NCBI RefSeq assembly: GCF_030398385.1
Contig: NZ_JAOAOQ010000030.1
Span: forward strand, 1-64,000
Source: Aquibium sp. ELW1220
GTDB lineage: Bacteria > Pseudomonadota > Alphaproteobacteria > Rhizobiales > Rhizobiaceae
Length of the DNA stretch: 64,000 nucleotides
Reading direction: 5' to 3'
This document shows positions 58,268 to 64,000 of this stretch, piece by piece (positions within the stretch are counted from its first letter, which is position 1; every line of letters starts with the position of its first letter). The notes beneath the pieces are model-generated. The model ran no database searches, was not told the origin of the DNA, and saw nothing but the letters and a program-made list of their open reading frames with translations. The position numbers and the translations under genes were made by a program.

Positions 58268-58523
58268 GATCGTGCCCTCGGGGGTGCGGTGTGGGGGAGT
58301 TCGTTGTGGGGATAGACAGGGCAAACGGCGGTGGAGGCGACAGGTTCCGTCGGGAGGCTGCTGTGGCGGATGCGCGTGCTGGAGCCGGAAAACCCTCGCG
58401 GGGTCCGTAAAGGGTGTGCCTTGGGTGGAGTTTCCGCTTCGGGGTGGGAAAAGGACTGGCAGGATTGGCGCGGCAACCTCGACAACGCTGCCCTATACGG
58501 AGTGTACGAGCTCCGGCGGGAAC

Positions 58524-58550
58524 TGAACCGCCCCGGGTTTGCCGGAGGCT
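58524..58550. repeat. IS3 element, left inverted repeat
   Basis: Begins TGAACCGCCCCGGGTTTGCC and matches the right end over 27 bp exactly. Confidence 0.9.
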
Positions 58551-58562
58551 GTTTCGTTTGAG

Positions 58563-59468
58563 TCACGCTGCCATGGCCGGTTCCTCCAGCATGGCGTAGT
58601 AGCGTTCCTCGGCTTCGGCCGGCGGGATGTTGCCGATGGGCTCCAGCAGCCGGCGATTGTTGAACCAGTCGACCCAGGTCAGGGTGGCGAACTCGACAGC
58701 CTCAAAGCTCCGCCACGGTCCCCTGCGATGGATGACCTCGGCCTTGTAGAGGCCGTTGATCGTCTCGGCGAGAGCGTTGTCGTAGGAGTCGCCGACACTG
58801 CCAACGGAGGGTTCGATGCCAGCTTCGGCCAGTCGCTCGGTGTAGCGAATGCTGACATATTGAGAGCCCCTGTCGGAATGATGCACGAGGCCGCCGCGAT
58901 GACTGGGCCGCCGTTCGTGCAGGGCCTGTTCGAGAGCATCGAGGACGAAGCTCGCGTGCGCCGTCCGGCTCAACCGCCAGCCGACGATCCGACGGGCGTA
59001 GGCGTCGATGACGAAGGCGACGTAGACAAAGCCCGACCAGGTGCTGACGTAGGTGAAGTCCGACAGCCAGAGCCTGTTCGGTGCCGGGGCATGGAACACC
59101 CGGTTCACATGGTCGAGCTGGCATGGCGCTGCCTTGTCCTGCACCGTGGTGCGGACGATCTTGCCGCGGATGACGCCCTGAAGGCCCAAGTCGGCCATCA
59201 GCCGCTCGACCGTGCAGCGTGCGACAGCGAAGCCTTCGCGTAGCATCTGACGCCAGACCTTGCGCGCGCGATAGACCTCGAAGTTCTCGGCAAAGACGCG
59301 CTCGATCTCGGGCTTCAGCATCAAGTCCCGCTTCGCCCGCGCCGACAGCTTCTCGGGATCGAGGCGCTTGGCGACGTGGTCGCGGTAGGTCGACGGGGCG
59401 ATCGGCAGCACCCTGCAGATCGGCTCGACCCCATGCGCCTCGCGGTGATCGTCGATAAACGCGATCAT
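58563..59468 (-). CDS. IS3-family transposase OrfB (catalytic part)
   Basis: The 301-aa part from ATG 59468 ([20 protein letters not shown]) has the HTH_21 region and an intact DDE integrase core: first Asp in [14 protein letters not shown], second in [20 protein letters not shown], Glu in [17 protein letters not shown]. The frame is open further upstream to 59549 but that part is not conserved. Catalytic residues are complete. Confidence 0.9.
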   Translation of the reverse strand: MIAFIDDHREAHGVEPICRVLPIAPSTYRDHVAKRLDPEKLSARAKRDLMLKPEIERVFAENFEVYRARKVWRQMLREGFAVARCTVERLMADLGLQGVIRGKIVRTTVQDKAAPCQLDHVNRVFHAPAPNRLWLSDFTYVSTWSGFVYVAFVIDAYARRIVGWRLSRTAHASFVLDALEQALHERRPSHRGGLVHHSDRGSQYVSIRYTERLAEAGIEPSVGSVGDSYDNALAETINGLYKAEVIHRRGPWRSFEAVEFATLTWVDWFNNRRLLEPIGNIPPAEAEERYYAMLEEPAMAA

Positions 59469-59790
59469 CGCTGAATGGGCGGTCGAGCTCCGCCTGGGCA
59501 AAATAAGCGCTCGCCTTGCGCAGAATCTCGTTGGCCTGCCGAAGCTCACGGTTCTCCCGCTCCAGAGCCTTCAGCTTCGCTACCATGTCCGTCGGCATAC
59601 CGGCCCGTTTGCCGGCGTCGACCTCCGCCTTCTTCACCCACTCGTTCAGCGTCTGGCCCGTGCAGCCGATCTTGGACGCGATCGACATGATCGCCGCCCA
59701 GCGGGAGGGGTGTTCATGTTCGTGATCCAGCACCAGCCGCACGGCTCGCTGGCGCACTTCCGGGGAAAACTTGTTCGTCGTCTTGCTCAT
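58563..59790 (-). CDS. IS3-family transposase, OrfA plus OrfB across a frame change
   Basis: OrfA starts at ATG 59790 with [20 protein letters not shown], a helix-turn-helix ([20 protein letters not shown]) and a leucine-zipper-like helix ([20 protein letters not shown]). OrfB follows in another frame and carries the catalytic domain. In IS3 elements the two are joined by -1 frameshifting. Here OrfB lies in the +1 frame relative to OrfA, and OrfA has no stop after its usual ~100 residues but stays open down to 58702. No A-rich slippery run is visible at the junction (~59460-59500), so fusion may be impaired. Confidence 0.85.
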
Positions 59791-59815
59791 GATGGCTCCA
59801 TCCTACTCAGGAGTT

Positions 59816-59842
59816 GGAGCCTCCGGCAAACCCGGGGCGGTT
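59816..59842. repeat. IS3 element, right inverted repeat
   Basis: Ends GGCAAACCCGGGGCGGTTCA, the exact reverse complement of the left end. Confidence 0.9.
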
Positions 59843-60063
59843 CAAACGCGCCGCATCCTCGGTCGTTTAGGCAAACTATGCCGTTGTTTGAGAACGGACT
59901 AAGGCGCCCTCCCACAGACGTCGGCTTTGCGTCGCACTTGGACATTCGATCACCGGAATTATTTCTTGACCGGATGCTTTCAAAACCGCTTTGGGCAGGT
60001 GGCAGCGGATATGACTCGAATCGATTCAAAGGAGGATTAGGACCGAATTGGCGATGGCGCCGT

Positions 60064-60088
60064 TCGGATGGGTATGATACCCATCCGA
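60064..60088. promoter_or_regulatory. 25-bp perfect palindrome touching the start codon of the MerR-like gene
   Basis: TCGGATGGGTAT and ATACCCATCCGA pair over 12 bp around a single G (60076). The ATG at 60090 follows after one base, so there is no room for a ribosome binding site. It is either the operator of the encoded DNA-binding protein or an RNA hairpin covering the start. Confidence 0.75.
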
Positions 60089-60089
60089 G

Positions 60090-60542
60090 ATGTCGCTGGT
60101 CCGAGCATCCGACGCTGCACGCTTGTCAGGCTTGACGCCTCACCAACTTCGCGAGTGGTGTGGGCGACGCGCAGTAGTGGCTGCGGACGTGCCGCCGGCA
60201 GGGCGCGGACATTTGGCGCTTTTTTCCTGGCAAACCATTTTGGCATTGCGCGTTCTCAACGAGGTTCACCAGCGCTATGGCGTCGAGGTCAGCGGCTGGC
60301 GCCTTGCGATTGCGCAATTGCAGACGCTTTTGAAGGGGCGCTCGTTCCCCTCACTATGGGGCGCGGTCGCGGTGTTTCCCAACGCTCACGAGGCCTTGTT
60401 GAAACTCGACGGGGAGATCTACGCCAAAGACGCCTGTTTGACCGTCGGCCTGCGTCGGCACTTGGAGGTCTTAGCCACGCCCAGCCAACTGCTAGTGGAA
60501 GCACAACTGCCGCTCTTTCCTGCGGTGGCGGTGCGCCGATGA
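60090..60542 (+). CDS. MerR-like DNA-binding protein of the methyltransferase cassette
   Basis: The 150-aa protein begins with a MerR-type winged helix: VRASDAARLSGLTPHQLREW, then LFSWQTILALRVLNEVHQRYG. The C-terminal half (LAIAQLQTLLKGRSFPSLWG, YAKDACLTVGLRRHLEVLAT) has no typical MerR effector part. The start at 60090 follows a 25-bp palindrome immediately, so autorepression is likely (inference). The stop overlaps the methyltransferase start (ATGA), so the two are coupled. Role: regulator of the cassette. Confidence 0.8.
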   Translation: MSLVRASDAARLSGLTPHQLREWCGRRAVVAADVPPAGRGHLALFSWQTILALRVLNEVHQRYGVEVSGWRLAIAQLQTLLKGRSFPSLWGAVAVFPNAHEALLKLDGEIYAKDACLTVGLRRHLEVLATPSQLLVEAQLPLFPAVAVRR

Positions 60543-62980
60543 CCGGGTTTGACCTCGCCTTCGACTGGAGCCAGCGCTTCGGCCTAGCGCTCGCACCGCT
60601 CTTTGAAGGCCATGACGCCGCCGCCTTGCCTGGCAAACACCACGTCCTGCTAGACGGAGGGTTTGGCACCTTTGCGCTTTCGACCTCGGAGGAGGATCTG
60701 TGGCGGCACAACGATCCGGCCGGATGGGCTTGGTCGAGCGATATCCCCCACCACGTCACCGTCACCGACGACAAGGTGGCGGTGCTGCGGTGGGATGCGC
60801 CCCGCGAAACGCGAGTTTATGAGCGAGGCGGCGTCGAGCGAAGTCTCGACCGCTTCTACGCCTATTTGAATGAAGATCGTCTGCGCTCCAACCGCGGCGT
60901 CGTCGATCATCTGCTCAACTACTTCCGGCGCGTTCGCTCGCTGAGCCATAATGCGGGGCTGCCCGACGCCCGCACCACTGACATCTATCTTGCCGCACTG
61001 GCGCGGCTGATCGCGCCTGAAGATTATCGAATCGATCCGACGGCCCTGGGGCTGGCCGAAGACGGCCCTGAGCTTTGCGCGCGGCTCGCGGCTCACGGCT
61101 TGGACGCGGCGGGGGCCGAGGTAGCCGCGGCACCTGGCAGTTTGTCGTTCCTGCGGCTGCACCCGGCCTTGGCTATTCGCCATGCCGGCGGCCAGCTCTT
61201 TCAAGAGGCGCATTTCGAACTGCTGCGCGTCTCGCCGAATTTCGACCTGTTTGGCCTGATCGATGCGCCCGAGACCCGCGTGGCCAATCGCGGCGGCACC
61301 CATTTCACGCCACCGGCCCTGGCTCGCAGCATTGTCGAGCAGGTACTGGCCGCAATTCCCGATCTGGCCAGCCGCCAAGCGCTGACGCTGTGCGATCCGG
61401 CATGCGGCTCGGGGGCATTTTTGCACGAAGCGCTACGCGCGCTGCGCCGTGCGGGTTTCAAGGGCCAACTGAAGTTGGTGGGGCTCGACATTTCCGCGGC
61501 TGCGGTCGCAATGGCACGATTCGTTCTGCGCATGTCGTTGCGGGACTGGTCGCCAGGCGGCGGCGTCGAGCTTGAGCTGACCTGCGGCGACTCGCTGGGC
61601 GAAGCTGGGATGCCGGCCTGCGACGTCATCGTCATGAACCCGCCGTTCATTGCTTTTGGGGCTCAGAGCGCCGTGCAGCGCCAGCAACTGCGCGACGCCA
61701 CCGATGCGGGCGCGGCACGAGGCGACTACAGCATGGCGTTCGTGGCGCGTGGCCTCCAAGCTCTCAACCCCGGCGGTGTTCTTGGTTCGCTGTTTCCGGC
61801 CAGCCTCCTGTCTTTGAAGGCTGCGGCAAACTGGCGCGAGAGACTGGCGTCCGAAGGCGATGTGCGCATGCTCGCCTCAATCGGCGATTTCGGTCTGTTC
61901 TCGCATGCCATGATCCAGGTCGCCTGCGCTGTAGTGCGCAAGGGCCCGCCGCAGGCTCCCTCAACTTTGACCGCCGTCCTGACGGAGAACGACGCGGCCG
62001 CCACCGGCGAGGCCCTGCGCCAGATCCGCAAGCTCAACGGCGCTGCGCCGACGGCACCGATCATCGAAAGCAATTGGAGCCTGTTCCCGATCCTGTCAGA
62101 CTCGCTGACCGGACGGCCGACTTGGCGGCTTCCGACGCCGGTCACAGAGCGACTCTTGACCGATTTGAGTGAACTGTCCCTGCCCAGCGTGCAGGATCTC
62201 TTCGAAGTTTCTCAGGGGATTAAGACGGGGCTCAATGACATCCTGCTGCTCACCAAGGAGGAATGGCGCGCCCTGCCAACCAAAGATAAAAAGGCCTTCC
62301 GCATTGCGACTATGACCGATTCCATTCAGAACGGTCGCATCGTAAAGCCCTACTACGTGTTTTTTCCCCACACAGCCGCTGGGCCGTTGTTCCCAAACGA
62401 AGCCGCAGTTGCCGAGGCCGTCCCCAGCTACTTCAAACATGTACTTGAACCCGCCCGAGAGAGGCTGGCTTCTCGTACCGCAATACGATCCAAGCGTACG
62501 GATTGGTGGGGGCTCGACCGTCCGCGATCTTGGGCCTATGATGACGTCCCTCGGATTGTCAGCAAGTTCTTTTCCTCCGAAGGTGGATTTGTAGGGGACT
62601 ACGAAGCCGAATATGTCGCGGTGATGGGACACGTCTGGACGCCGAAAACGGCGCTCGTCGAGGCGGATGAAGAGGCTCTGCCCTTGGCCGACCTACTCGC
62701 CGCCTATGTGGCGATATTTAATTCATCGCCTTTCGCCAAGCTGCTCAGTCTCTATGCGCCACATGTCGCCGGCGGTCAGTTTGACCTCAGCGCCCGTCAC
62801 GTCAATCCCATGCCGCTGCCCGATTTGCGAGCGCTCAGCATTGACCCGCGTGCCGGCCGCCGGGTCACCGAACTCGCGATGCTTGGTAAGACTGTAGATG
62901 TGACCGATCCATCTTGGCGCAGCCGAACGGCTCAGATTGTGGCGGAGATGTATGGCGCGCCCAGCCTCGCAACCGCTTAG
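60539..62980 (+). CDS. N6-adenine DNA methyltransferase, Eco57I/TaqI-like, with target recognition domain
   Basis: The 813-aa protein has motif I in LTLCDPACGSGAFLHEALRA (~286-292) and motif IV NPPF in VIVMNPPFIAFGAQS (~367-370), the gamma-type N6-adenine arrangement. HFTPPALARSIVEQVL precedes them. The C-terminal ~330 residues look like a TaqI/Eco57I target-recognition domain (VSQGIKTGLNDILLLTKEEW, GHVWTPKTALVEADEEALPL, AIFNSSPFAKLLSLYAPHVA). The first 220 residues are unassigned and show no PD-(D/E)xK nuclease pattern by eye. ATG 60539 overlaps the MerR-like gene, and a third gene overlaps its end by 29 bp. Confidence 0.87.
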   Translation: MTGFDLAFDWSQRFGLALAPLFEGHDAAALPGKHHVLLDGGFGTFALSTSEEDLWRHNDPAGWAWSSDIPHHVTVTDDKVAVLRWDAPRETRVYERGGVERSLDRFYAYLNEDRLRSNRGVVDHLLNYFRRVRSLSHNAGLPDARTTDIYLAALARLIAPEDYRIDPTALGLAEDGPELCARLAAHGLDAAGAEVAAAPGSLSFLRLHPALAIRHAGGQLFQEAHFELLRVSPNFDLFGLIDAPETRVANRGGTHFTPPALARSIVEQVLAAIPDLASRQALTLCDPACGSGAFLHEALRALRRAGFKGQLKLVGLDISAAAVAMARFVLRMSLRDWSPGGGVELELTCGDSLGEAGMPACDVIVMNPPFIAFGAQSAVQRQQLRDATDAGAARGDYSMAFVARGLQALNPGGVLGSLFPASLLSLKAAANWRERLASEGDVRMLASIGDFGLFSHAMIQVACAVVRKGPPQAPSTLTAVLTENDAAATGEALRQIRKLNGAAPTAPIIESNWSLFPILSDSLTGRPTWRLPTPVTERLLTDLSELSLPSVQDLFEVSQGIKTGLNDILLLTKEEWRALPTKDKKAFRIATMTDSIQNGRIVKPYYVFFPHTAAGPLFPNEAAVAEAVPSYFKHVLEPARERLASRTAIRSKRTDWWGLDRPRSWAYDDVPRIVSKFFSSEGGFVGDYEAEYVAVMGHVWTPKTALVEADEEALPLADLLAAYVAIFNSSPFAKLLSLYAPHVAGGQFDLSARHVNPMPLPDLRALSIDPRAGRRVTELAMLGKTVDVTDPSWRSRTAQIVAEMYGAPSLATA

Positions 62981-63722
62981 CTCGCCGCCGGAGCTTCGGG
63001 CTACCAAAGGCGTTCTCGATCAACGATGGATCGAGCTCAAAGGCCTGATCGTCGCAGCTCTCGAGCTTGACGCGAGACAACTGCGGGTGGACGCAGACTA
63101 CCAATCCGATCGCGTATGGGCCGGCGTGCAGGGTGCAGCGTGTGAACGCGTCACCCGCGATAAAGGCGGCACAAGCTGGGTGGCGCCGCTATGCGAGATG
63201 CCGAGTAGTCTGTTCGCTTGGCTGGGCTGGCAGGAGGTGTGGGAGCTGACGACGGGGCAACGACCCTATAGGTTCAAGAATATGGGTCTCACCGTCTATG
63301 TTGGGAAACGTCACGAGGCAATCAAGCCTCAATTTCTCCGACTGGAATGGCCCGGTATCACAAAATGGGACGGGCCGGAGGTTTCGTTTCAAAGCCCTGG
63401 CGCGGGTCATCCTCATTGGCAGATCGACTTCATGCGTAGTCTGGCTCAAGACCATCGGGCCGGTTTCCAACCCGATCCGTTAGAGATTGTTGAAGATTTC
63501 GAGACATCGGTACAAGAGCCTACGGTCGATGATCTGGTACGGCGGCTGTCGGTCGAGCGCATGCATTTGGCGAGCGCGGCACCTTGGTGGCTTCCCGCAC
63601 CGTCGGGCGATGTCGGTCACCACATGAACGCGCCAAGCGACCTTCCGGCGCTAAGCCGGTGGCTCAAGTGCAGCCTTCTTTATTTGCGCCAGGAACTCGC
63701 ACGTTGCGTTGTGCATGCTTAG
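62952..63722 (+). CDS. Unknown protein, third gene of the methyltransferase cassette
   Basis: The 256-aa protein starts at ATG 62952 (GGAG 4 nt before), inside the end of the methyltransferase gene. No family is recognised. Noticeable are GGTSWVAPLCEMPSSLFAWL, FKNMGLTVYVGKRHEAIKPQ, the block LRLEWPGITKWDGPEVSFQS and the GAGHPHWQIDFM motif with two His, Trp and Asp that could be catalytic or metal-binding. No signal peptide or membrane helix. Translational overlap ties it to methylation, so it may be a restriction, effector or accessory subunit (inference). Confidence 0.7.
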   Translation: MARPASQPLSSPPELRATKGVLDQRWIELKGLIVAALELDARQLRVDADYQSDRVWAGVQGAACERVTRDKGGTSWVAPLCEMPSSLFAWLGWQEVWELTTGQRPYRFKNMGLTVYVGKRHEAIKPQFLRLEWPGITKWDGPEVSFQSPGAGHPHWQIDFMRSLAQDHRAGFQPDPLEIVEDFETSVQEPTVDDLVRRLSVERMHLASAAPWWLPAPSGDVGHHMNAPSDLPALSRWLKCSLLYLRQELARCVVHA

Positions 63723-64000
63723 CCGCGCGTTTCGCCTGCGCTACGGCAACGCTACGGATTCGAACGTCCCAGTATTGGCAACGAGCTAAGGTAGCTTTTT
63801 TTAAGCGAAACAGTAACGATTGTAATAAGGTCGCGGGCTGAAAGTCGGCTTTCGCGGTCGGTGAGCCAGTACCGGACTGTCCGGTTGTGACCCCGAGTTT
63901 GCCGACAGTTGCGCGCGCTGGGAATGGCGGCTTCCCTGGAGCCTACAATGACCCGGGACCATCTCGAATGGCATCCCGATCAGCAACTCCACCCCATCGC
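63723..64000. other. End of window, no supported gene
   Basis: The 278 bases contain an AT-rich stretch (TAGCTTTTTTTAAGCG near 63790) and no frame with a convincing start or known domain. A 63-codon minus-strand frame at 63801-63992 has low-complexity coding features only and is left out. Confidence 0.5.

Larger units (their letters stand above)
58524..59842 (-). mobile_element. IS3-family insertion sequence, 1,319 bp
   Basis: The element has 27-bp perfect terminal inverted repeats (58524-58550 and 59816-59842; outer ends TGAACCGCCCCGGG) with the TGA...TCA ends of the IS3 family. AAC on both sides (58521-58523 and 59843-59845) is a 3-bp target duplication, usual for IS3. It encodes OrfA and OrfB on the minus strand. 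Intact ends and duplication point to a recent insertion. Confidence 0.93.

Noticed and set aside
58325-58523. Truncated gene interrupted by the IS3 element
   Set aside because: A plus-strand frame (58331 onward) runs into the element, but nothing continues on the other side in a matching way and no family is recognised.
60068-60538. Longer N-terminus for the methyltransferase
   Set aside because: The frame is open upstream but overlaps the MerR-like gene throughout; ATG 60539 with the ATGA overlap is the better start.
63740-63790. tRNA-like or attachment-site sequence (GGATTCGAACG)
   Set aside because: The text looks like a T-loop but the flanking bases do not form a T-stem or acceptor stem on either strand.
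63801-63992. 63-codon minus-strand frame at the window end
   Set aside because: No start signal, no domain, and unusual composition; probably not a gene.

Overview
The window comes from a GC-rich alphaproteobacterial chromosome, most likely Hyphomicrobiales of the Phyllobacteriaceae/Mesorhizobium type. The reasons are the gene order of the cytochrome aa3 cluster (ctaC-ctaD-ctaB-coxF-ctaG-coxC-DUF983-SURF1-ispH-thrB-rnhA), a CcrM-type methyltransferase with a C-terminal specificity domain, an IalB protein, an Omp25-like barrel with an alternative start, a DUF1344 protein, and REP-like hairpin repeats in the gaps. No rRNA, tRNA or CRISPR array was found.

Layout. 1-5.2 kb: a cut-off glycine-rich exported protein, an AraC regulator, a remnant of a cyclase gene, an FAD oxidoreductase plus glycosyltransferase pair, and an adenylate cyclase. 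5.2-16.9 kb: housekeeping genes (pdxH, outer-membrane barrel, lipoprotein, DnaJ-like protein, fabI, histidine phosphatase, aroC, ribB, an HDAC-like deacylase, xseB), interrupted by a Phd-PIN toxin-antitoxin pair and a heptanucleotide tandem repeat just before ribB. 17-20.5 kb: small accessory genes, including a MarR regulator and membrane protein that share a 12-bp operator, a second Phd-PIN pair and a pirin. 20.6-28.7 kb: dxs, a divergent LysR/reductase pair, a long repeat-filled gap with a perfect 47-bp inverted repeat, two RNA methyltransferases and a sirtuin. 28.8-34.6 kb: an Xre-RES toxin-antitoxin pair, an autoinhibited Fic protein, tldD, and a cytosolic-looking subtilase followed by a small possible inhibitor.

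35.5-44.6 kb is the terminal oxidase cluster followed by isoprenoid, homoserine and RNase H genes. 44.6-55.7 kb holds a peroxiredoxin, a DsbD-type exported protein, YqgE, a minus-strand operon thrC-M16 peptidase-rimJ-like acetyltransferase-GGDEF/EAL protein, a HAD phosphatase and ccrM. 55.7-58.3 kb has tandem and REP-like repeats, an orphan antitoxin and a catalase.

From about 58.5 kb the character changes. A 1,319-bp IS3-family element with intact 27-bp inverted repeats and an AAC target duplication is followed by visibly more AT-rich DNA. That DNA carries a three-gene cassette: a MerR-like DNA-binding protein preceded by a near-perfect 25-bp palindrome that touches its start codon, an 813-aa Eco57I/TaqI-like N6-adenine methyltransferase, and an unrecognised 256-aa protein. 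The genes overlap and no known nuclease is present. This is the best candidate for an undescribed, probably defence-related system. The subtilase/small-protein pair is the second candidate.
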